From Ancylobacter oerskovii (lineage in GTDB: Bacteria; Pseudomonadota; Alphaproteobacteria; Rhizobiales; Xanthobacteraceae), in assembly GCF_018390555.1 (NCBI RefSeq), contig NZ_JAHBGB010000012.1, positions 1-60,063 on the forward strand: DNA of 60,063 nucleotides. The letters run 5' to 3'. The translations under genes and the position numbers were made by a program. This document shows positions 53,042-60,063 of this stretch, in pieces. The first letter of the stretch is position 1, and every line of letters starts with the position of its first letter. Below the pieces are notes generated by a model that saw only the letters and a list, made by a program, of their open reading frames with translations, made no database searches and was not told the origin of the DNA.

Positions 53042-53944
53042 TTGAATATCAATTGCGATATACTGGATCTGCGCGCCTTCCTCGCCGTCGTGGAGCTTGA
53101 GGGCTTCCACAAGGCGGCTGAGGCGTTGAATCTTTCGCAACCGGCACTCACCCGGCGCATCCAGAAGCTGGAGCAAGCTGTGGGCGCCGCCCTTCTGGAG
53201 CGGACCACCCGCCGCGTCGCGCCCACTGCGCTGGGACGGGAGCTTATCCCGCTGGTGAAGCGGATGCTGGAGGAGTTCGAGAGCTCGCTGTTCTCGGTGC
53301 GGGAACTCGGCCAGCGGCAGAACACCGTCGTCACCATTGCCTGCCTGCCGACGGCGGCATTCTACTTCCTGCCCGGCGTCATCAAGCGGTTTAACGAGAT
53401 CTATCCGCAGATCCGCTTCCGCATCCTCGACCTCAGCGCCAATGACGGCCTCCAGAGCGTAGCGCGCGGTGAGGTGGAATTCGGCATCAACCTCATGGCT
53501 TCCTCCGATCCGCAGCTCCAGTTCACGCCGCTGATGGACGACCCCTTCGTGCTCGCCTGCCGGCGCGATCATCCGCTGGCAGTGGAGGGACCGCTACGCT
53601 GGTCGCAGCTTGAGCCGCACCGGCTCATCACCGTGGGGCGCACCAGCGGCAACCGGACCTTGCTCGACGCCGCCCTCGCCCGATCAAATCTGAGGCTGCA
53701 ATGGTTCTACGAGGTCACTCATCTGTCGACCTCGCTCGGCCTCGTCGAGGAAGGTCTCGGCGTCTCCGTGCTGCCGCGTCTCGCTACGCCACGATCCAAC
53801 CACCCCTTCATCATGACCCGCCCGCTGATCGAGCCCGAGGTTTCCCGTCCGATCGGCGTCGTCCAGCGCCGCAGCGGCCGCCTCTCGCCAGCCGCCCAGC
53901 GCTTCCTCGAAATGCTGCTGCGTGAATGGCGTGACGACGTCTAG
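53042..53944 (+). CDS. LysR-family regulator of the tricarboxylate operon
   Basis: A 300-residue LysR protein. The HTH reads DLRAFLAVVELEGFHKAAEA then LNLSQPALTRRIQKLEQAVG and LLERTTRRVAPTALGREL. The effector-binding domain includes VVTIACLPTAAFYFLPGVIK. The only start in range is TTG at 53042, with GAGG about 12 nt upstream; an ATG at 53035 is out of frame. It is divergent from the prpF-tct operon and separated by 93 bp carrying an inverted repeat at 52963-52985. It most likely activates that operon when the tricarboxylate is present. Confidence 0.92.
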   Translation: MNINCDILDLRAFLAVVELEGFHKAAEALNLSQPALTRRIQKLEQAVGAALLERTTRRVAPTALGRELIPLVKRMLEEFESSLFSVRELGQRQNTVVTIACLPTAAFYFLPGVIKRFNEIYPQIRFRILDLSANDGLQSVARGEVEFGINLMASSDPQLQFTPLMDDPFVLACRRDHPLAVEGPLRWSQLEPHRLITVGRTSGNRTLLDAALARSNLRLQWFYEVTHLSTSLGLVEEGLGVSVLPRLATPRSNHPFIMTRPLIEPEVSRPIGVVQRRSGRLSPAAQRFLEMLLREWRDDV

Positions 53945-54328
53945 GTAGTGTGAAGGAATTTGATGAGTGAAGCCGCCCCCTATTTGACGGCGCAGGTTCT
54001 CCCACTTCGCTAAGAGGTGGATCGGACGAAGCAAAGAATGCGGCGCGAGAGGCCGGCTTCCACGCGTTTTGAGGCATGGTTATGGCCGCCGGCTTTGCCT
54101 CCATCTGCGATGGGCTGCGACAAGCGTTGATATTGAAGCGGGCTATGGGCCATTGCATCAGCTAGAGGCGAGACGGCGACACTTCGGTGATCGACGGAAC
54201 TTCCATGCTCGTGACAGGGAACGCCGGAACCGCACGCGTCTGCCGAAGGCTGGCGGTACCAGATCGCGCGCCCATATCCAGGCCGGCCACAACGGTCATC
54301 CGAAACGCCCGTGCCGCTGGAGATATGC
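53945..54328. other. No gene recognised; contains an IS-leader-like 18-mer
   Basis: Both strands lack a convincing frame. The segment 53999-54016 is identical to 7785-7802, which lies just before the IS3 OrfA relic, so this may be the trace of another copy of that element. The rest is degenerate. Confidence 0.45.
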
Positions 54329-54835
54329 ATGTCCCTTTCCATCTTTGACGCCTCGATCCCCGTCTTTCTACGGGGCTTCGACAACTTCTCGGCGATGCTC
54401 GCCAAAGGAGAGGCCTTTGCCCAGGAGAAGGGCCTCGATCCCCGGACATTGGTGGAAGCGCGGCTGGCGCCGGACATGCTGTCTCTGGCCGGCCAGGTGC
54501 AGCGGGCCAGCGACACGGCAAAATTCTGTGCCGCGCGCCTTACCGCCACAGATGGCCCGAGCTTCGACGACAACGAGGCCAACTTCGCCGAGCTGCATGC
54601 GCGCATCGCCAAGACGGTGACCTATCTGAAGAGCATTGATGCGTCAGCATTCGACGGCAGCGAGGAGCGCCGGATCGTGCTGAAGCGCCGCCAGGGCGAA
54701 GTGACGCTCGACGGGCGCAGCTATCTCCTCACCTTTGCGCTACCCAACTTCTTCTTCCACCTCACCACCGGCTACGACATCCTGCGCCATGCGGGCGTGC
54801 CGGTCGGGAAGTCGGATTTCCTCGGTCCGCTGTGA
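54329..54835 (+). CDS. DUF1993 family protein
   Basis: A 168-residue protein of the DUF1993 family: MSLSIFDASIPVFLRGFDNF then LDPRTLVEARLAPDMLSLAG, FCAARLTATDGPSFDDNEAN, and the C-terminal NFFFHLTTGYDILRHAGVPV. The fold is a DinB-like four-helix bundle; biochemical role unknown. The start at 54329 has GGAG 7 nt upstream. It stands alone and is followed by a hairpin at 54882-54907. Composition is host-like, so it is probably a resident gene. Confidence 0.9.
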   Translation: MSLSIFDASIPVFLRGFDNFSAMLAKGEAFAQEKGLDPRTLVEARLAPDMLSLAGQVQRASDTAKFCAARLTATDGPSFDDNEANFAELHARIAKTVTYLKSIDASAFDGSEERRIVLKRRQGEVTLDGRSYLLTFALPNFFFHLTTGYDILRHAGVPVGKSDFLGPL

Positions 54836-54881
54836 CCTCGGCGCGGGCAGGTACCAGAAGGGACGCGTGGTAGCGCGTCAC

Positions 54882-54907
54882 GCAGGGCGGCCACTTGGCC
54901 GCCCTGC
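54882..54907. terminator. Strong hairpin between convergent genes
   Basis: GCAGGGCGGCC (54882-54892) and GGCCGCCCTGC (54897-54907) pair perfectly over a 4-nt loop. No long T run follows, but placement between the DUF1993 gene (+) and the oxidoreductase (-) suits a bidirectional transcription stop. Confidence 0.6.
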
Positions 54908-54973
54908 GGCGTAGCGCACGCTGGAGAGCGATGGCCGGCACGGCCGCTGGCTGAAGGACCGGCGCCGGCATTG

Positions 54974-56362
54974 TCACGTTGCCGGCTTCATCTCCCCCAG
55001 CAGCGTAGGGATCAGTTCCGACACCGTCGGGTGGATCGGTACCGCACGCTGGAAGACCGTGTAGGGGACGTTCGCATTCATGATGTCGAGCAGTCCGTGG
55101 ATGGCCTCGTCACCGCCGGTGCCAAGTATTGCCGCCCCGAGGATGCGCTGCGTCTCGGCATCCACCACCACCTTCATGAAACCCAGCGTCTCCGCTTTTT
55201 CCACCGCGCGGCCCACCCGGCTCATCGGCCGCTTGCCGATGAGAAGGGCGCGATGGCTCTGGCGAGCCTGCGCCTCCGTCATGCCAACCCGCCCCAAGGG
55301 CGGATCGGTATAGAGCGCATAGCCGGGAAGCCGCTCGCTCACCTTCCAGCCCTGGCCATCCAGCAGGTTGGCCGCGACAATCTCGAAATCGTTATAGGCC
55401 GTATGAGTGAAGGCCCCTCTCCCGTTGCAGTCGCCCAGCGCGTAGACGCCAGGGACGCTCGTCTCGAGGAAATCGTCGACTGCGATATAGCCCCGCTCAT
55501 CAGTCCTGATGCCGGCGGCTTCCAGCCCTAGATCGTCAGTGTTCGGCCGACGACCTATGGCGAGCAGCAGATGCGTGCCGACGACTTCCGGCGCACCTTC
55601 GGCACATCCGACCCGCACCGCCACGCCGTCGTCGTGCCGCGCGAGGCTCAGGCATTCGGCATTGGTTCGCACCTCGATGCCCTCCGCCTCCAATATCTCG
55701 CGTATGGCGGTCGAGACATCCTCGTCTTCGCGCGCGATCAGGCGCTCACTCTTCTCGACGACCGTCACGCGGGCGCCGAAGCGACGGAACATCTGCGCGA
55801 ATTCGAGGCCGATATAGGAGCCACCGATGACCACCAGATGTCCGGGCACGGTGTCGAGCTCGACCATGTCGCTATTGGTGAGATAGGGCACATCCCCAAT
55901 GCCGGGCAGGTCCGGCACCGACGCCCGGCCACCGACATTGATGAATATCTGCGGTGCGGTGAGCGCCGTGCCGTCGACCTCGATGTCATGCGGGCCGGTA
56001 AAGCGGGCATGGCCGCGAAACACCGTGCAGCCGTTCATGCCATCCAGCCAGTTCTCGATACCCGAGCGCCCGTCCTGGATGATCTTTTCGGCGCGCGCCT
56101 GGACCCTCTTCATGTCGATGCCGGGCGTGCCATCCAGCACCACGCCGTATTCCGCCGCCCTCTGCGCCATGCGGGCAGCGTAGGCACTCGCGACCAGCGT
56201 CTTGGTCGGCTTGCAGCCGGTATTGACGCAGGTGCCGCCGAAATGGCGCCGCTCGATCGTCGCGACGCTCCTGCCTGCCGCCGTCAGCCGCCCGGCCAGC
56301 GAGGGTCCCGCCTGGCCGGCGCCGATGATGATGGCATCAAAGCGACGTGCCGGGTCACTCAT
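54974..56362 (-). CDS. FAD-dependent pyridine nucleotide-disulfide oxidoreductase, class I (mercuric reductase/glutathione reductase-like)
   Basis: A 462-residue flavoprotein. The FAD loop is DAIIIGAGQAGPSLAGRLTA, the redox-active disulfide is GGTCVNTGCKPTKT, the NAD(P) loop is VVIGGSYIGLEFAQMFRRFG, and the second FAD motif is VYALGDCNGRGAFTHTAYND. The C-terminal dimer-interface His is in HPTVSELIPTLL. It lacks the N-terminal metal-binding domain of MerA. Related proteins are often annotated as MerA-like or dihydrolipoamide-dehydrogenase-like; the substrate is uncertain. The true start is 56362; the open frame upstream is out of register with real sequence. It overlaps the next gene upstream by 4 bp. 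Confidence 0.92.
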   Translation of the reverse strand: MSDPARRFDAIIIGAGQAGPSLAGRLTAAGRSVATIERRHFGGTCVNTGCKPTKTLVASAYAARMAQRAAEYGVVLDGTPGIDMKRVQARAEKIIQDGRSGIENWLDGMNGCTVFRGHARFTGPHDIEVDGTALTAPQIFINVGGRASVPDLPGIGDVPYLTNSDMVELDTVPGHLVVIGGSYIGLEFAQMFRRFGARVTVVEKSERLIAREDEDVSTAIREILEAEGIEVRTNAECLSLARHDDGVAVRVGCAEGAPEVVGTHLLLAIGRRPNTDDLGLEAAGIRTDERGYIAVDDFLETSVPGVYALGDCNGRGAFTHTAYNDFEIVAANLLDGQGWKVSERLPGYALYTDPPLGRVGMTEAQARQSHRALLIGKRPMSRVGRAVEKAETLGFMKVVVDAETQRILGAAILGTGGDEAIHGLLDIMNANVPYTVFQRAVPIHPTVSELIPTLLGEMKPAT

Positions 56363-56820
56363 CTCGCCACCATGACGATAATGACAGCGCCGATGACGGC
56401 CACGGCGTCTTCGATCAATGCGGCAGGGCGATCTTGGCCGAACTTCTCGGCAAGGCCCGCACGCGCCAGACGTCCACCCAGCGTACCGATCACGGCGCCG
56501 ATCACGCTGGCTACGGCGCCGATCGACAGGCTCCCCCCGGCGACGCCGAGGCAGGCACCGCAAAGCGCTCCGCTGATCAGGCGCGCCGCGAATTGCGGCG
56601 GCACCGTCCGACTTGGCGTCGTCGGCAACTGGTCGGTGACGAACTCGACCAGGGCCAGCGCCGTGAAGATCCAGGGCGTCCACGCATAGCCCATGAAGGC
56701 GAGCGGCGAGGCGGAAAGATCAATCCATCCGAGATGAGCTGCCCAGGCGACGGCAGCAGGCGCGGTCATGGCCCTTAGCCCGGCCACAACCCCTATAAGC
56801 AAGGCCAGCAAGTAGAACAT
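56359..56820 (-). CDS. Small membrane protein, DUF4126-like
   Basis: A 153-residue hydrophobic protein with about four membrane segments: FYLLALLIGVVAGLRAMTAP, WTPWIFTALALVEFVTDQLP, ISGALCGACLGVAGGSLSIG and LIEDAVAVIGAVIIVMVA. The GLRAMTAPA motif and the DQLP motif match DUF4126. The stop overlaps the oxidoreductase start (4 bp), so they form an operon. Function unknown. Confidence 0.82.
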   Translation of the reverse strand: MFYLLALLIGVVAGLRAMTAPAAVAWAAHLGWIDLSASPLAFMGYAWTPWIFTALALVEFVTDQLPTTPSRTVPPQFAARLISGALCGACLGVAGGSLSIGAVASVIGAVIGTLGGRLARAGLAEKFGQDRPAALIEDAVAVIGAVIIVMVAR

Positions 56821-57089
56821 ACGCCCCCCCCCGATGAACCGATTGCCACATGGGGTGCCGCATGGCTCCGAATGGCCCCGTTGTGCTCCGCTTCTTCCAT
56901 CAAGCGACGAACCAGGAATTCTGACAAGTGCGGACCCGCGCCCTGCCGACGAACCGCGGATCCTGGCGACGAAGCGAAAAAATTTTCGCCAAAGGAGTTC
57001 CTCCCCAATCCGCTAATCCAACATCCAACCGTCCGAGGCTGAGAACCGCTACTACGCGATGCTGGATGAGCCAGCCAGGGCGGCGTGAC

Positions 57090-57368
57090 TCAAACGAAAT
57101 GGCCTCCGGCAAATCCGGCGCGGTTCAACTCCGTGGCGGCCTCGATTTCGATGTCGTCCGAGAGGAGCATACGCCAGTGGGGTTCCGGCACGATCTGGCC
57201 GGTTCCTTCGATCACGTTCATGCAAAACACCCCTTTGGGGTGGCCCCAACTTTTTGTTCTGAAATTGGTCTCGGTGCGAATGTTCCGCCCCCGGCCGATC
57301 CGTTCCCCCAGGGCCTGGAGGTTTTGTCCCTCCCCTCCCTTGGGCCGTTGCGTCACGCTCGGTTCCAT
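57090..57368 (-). pseudogene. Possible phage terminase small subunit (P27-like) fragment
   Basis: The minus frame contains MNVIEGTGQIVPEPHWRMLL then SDDIEIEAATELNRAG and stops at about 57090. This resembles the first part of small terminases that are encoded directly downstream of HNH genes in phages of this type. The C-terminus is missing. The call depends mainly on position next to the HNH relic. Confidence 0.4.
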
Positions 57369-57698
57369 GGGTGCGTGAGGTCAACGGGGCGGCCGCTCAG
57401 GTCCGATCCAATGCCGAAGCTTCGACGCTCTTCACGCTGCTTCGTGCTGTTGTGGTGCGGCTCGCAGAGGGGCTGCTAATTGTCCGTGTCCCAGAACAAG
57501 CGCTGATCACCACGGTGGGGCTCGATGTGGTCGACCACCACGGCCGCCGTCACCTCTCCTCTGGCCTCGCACACGCGGCACAGGATGCTCGGCGAGGAAG
57601 GTCAGGCGGGCCTTGTCCCATCGGCTGGTGTAACCGCGAGAGCGAGCATTAGCCCTCGCATTCCCACCTCCCCGATGCCCGCCTCTGTACCTCGCCAT
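57368..57698 (-). pseudogene. Phage-type HNH endonuclease, frameshifted with amber codon
   Basis: The frame starts at 57698 as ARYRGGHRGGGNARANARSR then GYTSRWDKARLTFLAEHP. A one-base shift leads to LCRVCEARGEVTAAVVVDHI and EPHRGDQRLFWDTDN, then TAG at + strand 57476-57478 where Trp is expected, and QPLCEPHHNSTKQREE. The HNH residues (VDHIEPH, C..C and CEPHHN) are all recognisable. Such genes sit beside the terminase genes in tailed phages. Two lesions make it inactive. Confidence 0.8.
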
Positions 57699-57788
57699 AT
57701 ATTTACATCCGCGAGTAGTGGCCCTTGCCGTCGCATTGGGTAAGGTTATTGTTGCTTCTGCAGTTCTTGAAACTGGGGGGTCAATAGA

Positions 57789-58358
57789 ATGCAACCTGTA
57801 AACTTCCTCGCACAGTCATCCGCATCTCCAAAAGTACGAAATCCAGACATTCCGAAGCCGCCCAACAAGCCGGGAGCACGGCCGGTTGGCGAGGTGACCT
57901 ATTGCACGATTGAGAAAGAGTGGCCGATAGTCGATCATCTCGGCGTCACGACAATCGTCCTAGGCAGCATTTGTGTTAATTTCGAAGAATGGATGGTTCC
58001 TGATCACCCTGAAGATTACATCTATGGGTATTATTACGTAACCTCGACATTTATCGGATTCCAAATTTATAATAACTGGTATGACGACGAAGGAGGCAAT
58101 TATTCAAAGCTGATATTTGAGCAAGAATTTTTTCATGCCGGACATTTCGGAACCATCGCTTATCCGAGAATACCCCTCGGATACACGAGCCGAATCTGCG
58201 GAAGAAACAAGAACCTCAATGCAATTCAATATCCACAGCCGGGACAGCCGGGCTACATTAGCACAACCTCGCTTCTCGATAAGATAGACCCCATGGCCTA
58301 TCTTCATCTCAAACTCTGGCATCCCGGCGGGAATTGCGGAATCGGTCCGTGGAAATGA
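57789..58358 (+). CDS. Hypothetical protein of unknown family
   Basis: A 189-residue protein that I do not recognise. It has a Pro-rich N-terminal segment (SPKVRNPDIPKPPNKPGARP), then an aromatic and acidic core (EDYIYGYYYVTSTFIGFQIY, NNWYDDEGGNYSKLIFEQEF) and a Gly/Pro-rich C-terminus (HPGGNCGIGPWK). Four Cys are spread through it. No signal peptide or membrane helix. The GGGGGG run 7-12 nt upstream of the ATG may act as ribosome-binding site. It is more AT-rich than its neighbours and lies between a phage relic and a toxin-antitoxin operon, the usual place for cargo such as effectors or anti-phage genes. Function is open. Confidence 0.7.
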   Translation: MQPVNFLAQSSASPKVRNPDIPKPPNKPGARPVGEVTYCTIEKEWPIVDHLGVTTIVLGSICVNFEEWMVPDHPEDYIYGYYYVTSTFIGFQIYNNWYDDEGGNYSKLIFEQEFFHAGHFGTIAYPRIPLGYTSRICGRNKNLNAIQYPQPGQPGYISTTSLLDKIDPMAYLHLKLWHPGGNCGIGPWK

Positions 58359-58630
58359 GGCTCCCAGCCGGTTTCTGTTTTCATTTTTAGTCCTGTCGGC
58401 CACTCGCCAAACTCAAAACTATTTGGCTTGGGCACGGGGAAGCCGGCCCGAGCCAGCTCAAGCTCATGTCGTGTGTCGGCACGGCTGATCGGCAGAGCGC
58501 CGGGCGTCGCGGCGCTTGTCTCGTTCAGCCTTTGTCTGGGCGCTGGGGCGGTGGAGAGGGGGGCGGGCGGGCATCGCCTTCCTACTAGATAGACGCGCAG
58601 GGCGCTCTGTCAGTCCCGAAACAAATTACG

Positions 58631-58678
58631 AAGGGACTCCACACTTCTGTTGTCTTCCACAGAAGTGTGGAGTCCCTT
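58631..58678 (+). promoter_or_regulatory. Perfect 20-bp hairpin enclosing the hicA ribosome-binding site
   Basis: AAGGGACTCCACACTTCTGT (58631-58650) is the exact inverse of 58659-58678, with an 8-nt loop. The right arm ends on the base before the hicA ATG (58679) and contains its GGAG (58669-58672). Folding would hide the ribosome-binding site; as DNA it could also be an operator. Confidence 0.75.
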
Positions 58679-58873
58679 ATGTACATGAACGCAAGAGAGC
58701 TTCAGCGGTGGTTGGCGAAACAAGGATGCACCTTCGAGGCGCATCGTGGAGGCAGCGGCCATCTCACCGTCAAACTGAACGATAAGACCTCCCAGTTGCC
58801 GATGCACGGAGCCAACAAGGAACTAGGCACCGGACTCGTCAACAAAATCAAAAAGGACCTCGGCCTCAAGTAG
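58679..58873 (+). CDS. hicA: HicA-family mRNA interferase toxin
   Basis: A 64-residue HicA toxin, normal length. It reads MYMNARELQRWLAKQGCTFE then GGSGHLTVKLNDKTSQLPMH and KELGTGLVNKIKKDLGLK. The catalytic His is His28 in GSGH, part of a double-stranded RNA-binding-like fold that cleaves mRNA. The ATG at 58679 has GGAG 6 nt upstream inside the hairpin; a second ATG at 58685 has no better site. HicB follows after 35 nt. The active-site His and the fold residues are intact. Confidence 0.93.
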   Translation: MYMNARELQRWLAKQGCTFEAHRGGSGHLTVKLNDKTSQLPMHGANKELGTGLVNKIKKDLGLK

Positions 58874-58908
58874 GCCGGGGTCCACCCCCACCGGCCAAGG
58901 AGGGCCAG

Positions 58909-59352
58909 ATGTTCTACTTCCCGCTCGTCCTTACCCCGGACGATAACGACACGTTCCTAGTCACCTGCCCGACGCTCCCAGAGGTCACCACTTTCGGCGA
59001 GACGCGAGAGGACGCGCTCCGCTATGGGGCAGAGGCGGTAGAAGAGGCCGTTGCGGCTCGCGTCGCCGGCTGGGAGGACGTCCCTGTGCCCGAAGACAGC
59101 GAAGCCAACCGCGCGGCGCTAGCGGCCGGTGATTTCGCTCGCTTACCCCTGCAAGCGACGATGAAGCTCCTACTCTTCTTCGCCTGCCAGAAGGACAGCG
59201 TTACACGAGCGGAACTGGCTCGGCGCATGGGGGTGCACCGCGAGCAAGTTGATCGCCTGTTCCGCTTTGATCATGCATCTCGGCTTGACCAGATTGATGC
59301 GGCGTTTCAGGCACTCAACCAGAGCGTCAACATCACTCTCGAAGCGGCATGA
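58909..59352 (+). CDS. hicB: HicB-family antitoxin
   Basis: A 147-residue antitoxin. The N-terminal partial RNase H-like domain is FYFPLVLTPDDNDTFLVTCP then TLPEVTTFGETREDALRYGA. The C-terminal part (about residues 85-145) is a DNA-binding helix-turn-helix: SVTRAELARRMGVHREQVDR then LFRFDHASRLDQIDAAFQAL. GGAG (58899-58902) lies 6 nt upstream of the ATG. It neutralises HicA and probably represses the operon. Its stop overlaps the next start (ATGA at 59349-59352). Confidence 0.94.
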   Translation: MFYFPLVLTPDDNDTFLVTCPTLPEVTTFGETREDALRYGAEAVEEAVAARVAGWEDVPVPEDSEANRAALAAGDFARLPLQATMKLLLFFACQKDSVTRAELARRMGVHREQVDRLFRFDHASRLDQIDAAFQALNQSVNITLEAA

Positions 59353-59570
59353 CTCCCGAACGCTTTCGCGAATGCCTGTCCCTGCTGCGCTGGTCGCAGC
59401 GGGGATTGGCCGACGCCCTCGAATGCGACGACCGTCTTGTGAGGCGGTGGGCGTCAGGTGAGGCCGATATTCCAGCCGGCCTTGCCGCGTGGCTCGAAAC
59501 CCTCGGGCAGGTTCATGCCGCCGCTCCTCCCCCCACGACGTGGCGGAAGAAGCGGGCCCCGGCAGGATGA
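59349..59570 (+). CDS. Small helix-turn-helix protein, third gene of the hic operon
   Basis: A 73-residue protein with an XRE-like HTH: TPERFRECLSLLRWSQRGLA then DALECDDRLVRRWASGEADI, followed by a short Pro-rich tail. It overlaps hicB by 4 nt, so it is made with it. HicB already has its own DNA-binding domain, so a second HTH protein in the operon is unusual; it may add autoregulation. It is followed by a terminator at 59580-59610. A role in toxin control is inferred from position only. Confidence 0.82.
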   Translation: MTPERFRECLSLLRWSQRGLADALECDDRLVRRWASGEADIPAGLAAWLETLGQVHAAAPPPTTWRKKRAPAG

Positions 59571-59579
59571 GCCCAAAAA

Positions 59580-59610
59580 GAAGCCGCCACGCAATGAAGG
59601 CGGCGGCTTC
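59580..59610 (+). terminator. Hairpin terminator of the hic operon
   Basis: GAAGCCGCC (59580-59588) pairs with GGCGGCTTC (59602-59610) over a 13-nt loop, 10 nt after the last gene. A run of A precedes the stem and CCT follows it. Confidence 0.65.
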
Positions 59611-59768
59611 CTAAGTTGGCAAGATATGCACGTAGAACGAGGCCATTATCGCGCAGCGACGTTCGGTCCGGCAATCCCTTCCTGACGGCCGGAGCGCTAC
59701 GCCCGGCGCGCTGCGTGGTTGGTCTGTAACGGCTTGCGCCTCCCAACCTCCGAGGCTTCGTTAGGAAC

Positions 59769-59844
59769 TGGTCCCGAGGGGCGGGATCGAACCGCCGACG
59801 CCCGCGCCTTCAACGCGGCGCTCTACCGTCTGAGCTACCTCAGA
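59769..59844 (-). tRNA. tRNA-Phe(GAA)-like gene
   Basis: A 76-nt cloverleaf on the minus strand with encoded CCA. The D arm is GCTC/GAGC, the anticodon arm CCGCG/CGCGG with loop TTGAAGG (anticodon GAA at + strand 59809-59811), the T arm GGCGG/CCGCC with loop TTCGATC. The acceptor stem TCTGAGG/CCTCGGG includes two G-U pairs, one of them the terminal U1-G72, and position 37 is G rather than A. These features are unusual for a main tRNA-Phe, so it may be an accessory or partly decayed gene, possibly at the integration boundary. Confidence 0.65.
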
Positions 59845-59849
59845 TGAAC

Positions 59850-60062
59850 TTGATCGACGCGGGCGAAATCCGCACTGTCTTGCCTAGCCTGTCGGCGGCC
59901 CCGGGGCCTTGTCAGCAAGCGACGCGTCAAACTCGGTATGCACGATAGGGACGACGCGGCCTGATCAGGTTGCCTCGCGACCGGCTGTTGCCAATCCCTC
60001 GGGCGCGGCAGGGCATCCTGCGCCAGCGCGGTGCCGGGCGAGGCGAGGCCGATCATCGCCAC
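59850..60062 (-). CDS. Possible start of an exported protein, cut by the window edge
   Basis: The minus frame begins at the window end with MAMIGLASPGTALAQDALPR, which looks like the end of a signal peptide (TALAQD) and the start of a mature protein. After about 40 residues the sequence becomes basic and low-complexity and runs toward the tRNA. Too little is visible to name it. It could be an old gene cut off near the tRNA. Confidence 0.25.
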
Positions 60063-60063
60063 C

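Noticed and set aside
56363..56683. N-terminal extension of the disulfide oxidoreductase
   Set aside because: Arg/Gly/Asp-rich and antisense-like; it overlaps the DUF4126-type gene, and the FAD loop begins right after the Met at 56362.
58631..58678. Reading the perfect hairpin as a plain terminator
   Set aside because: It has no T run, no gene ends just before it on the plus strand, and it abuts a start codon; regulation of hicA fits better.
1..60063. CRISPR array
   Set aside because: I saw no regularly spaced direct repeats and no cas-like gene.

Overview
The window is about 60 kb of high-GC DNA. It looks like an accessory-rich stretch of an alphaproteobacterial genome, most likely Hyphomicrobiales (Rhizobiales). 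The evidence is a MucR/Ros regulator, trbB and DUF3363-relaxase relics, a DUF736 fragment, IS66 with a pRiA4b ORF-3 passenger, and IS21, IS5, IS3 and IS481 remains. The genus cannot be fixed from sequence alone.

Layout. 1-8 kb: two broken IS21 istA genes and a decayed IS5 element around two low-GC genes, a left-handed beta-helix acyltransferase and a TPR-GT32 glycosyltransferase-like protein. 7.8-12.1 kb: an IS66 element with recognisable inverted repeats and a perfect 8-bp target duplication, sitting inside an older IS3-family relic. 12.1-15.8 kb: a mucR gene and a graveyard of IS481, possible IS110 and trbB pieces. 15.8-18.5 kb: a LysR regulator divergent from an NAD(P)-binding reductase and an SDR whose C-terminus is replaced. 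18.4-20.7 kb: an RTX protein that is a serralysin-like pseudoprotease. 20.9-24.5 kb: small accessory genes (WGR protein, DUF736 fragment, intact hipB with broken hipA).

24.7-32.6 kb is a coherent metabolic locus: two flavin-dependent monooxygenases, a flavin reductase, a complete polar amino-acid ABC importer and a LysR regulator. By analogy with ytmI/tcy-type loci, I infer uptake and oxidative breakdown of a sulfur- or nitrogen-containing amino-acid derivative. 33-34.6 kb: vapB with a nonsense-mutated vapC and a relaxase relic. 34.8-38.6 kb: htpG and a frameshifted secretory lipase. 38.8-40.1 kb: a dead IS3 element. 40.1-44.5 kb: an RND efflux pump pair without an outer-membrane partner.

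46.4-47.9 kb: an alpha/beta hydrolase and a VOC protein. 48.0-53.9 kb: a tripartite tricarboxylate transporter operon (tctCBA order) with a PrpF-family isomerase and a thioesterase, opposite a LysR regulator. 54.3-56.8 kb: a DUF1993 protein, a flavoprotein disulfide oxidoreductase and a small membrane protein. 57-60 kb: a phage HNH/terminase relic, an orphan gene, a three-gene hicA-hicB-HTH operon whose toxin ribosome-binding site lies in a perfect 20-bp hairpin, and a tRNA-Phe-like gene at the edge.

The best candidates for something new are the pseudo-serralysin, the hairpin-gated hicA, the TPR-GT32 fusion, a dispersed hairpin repeat with a compensatory arm change, and the monooxygenase/ABC locus.
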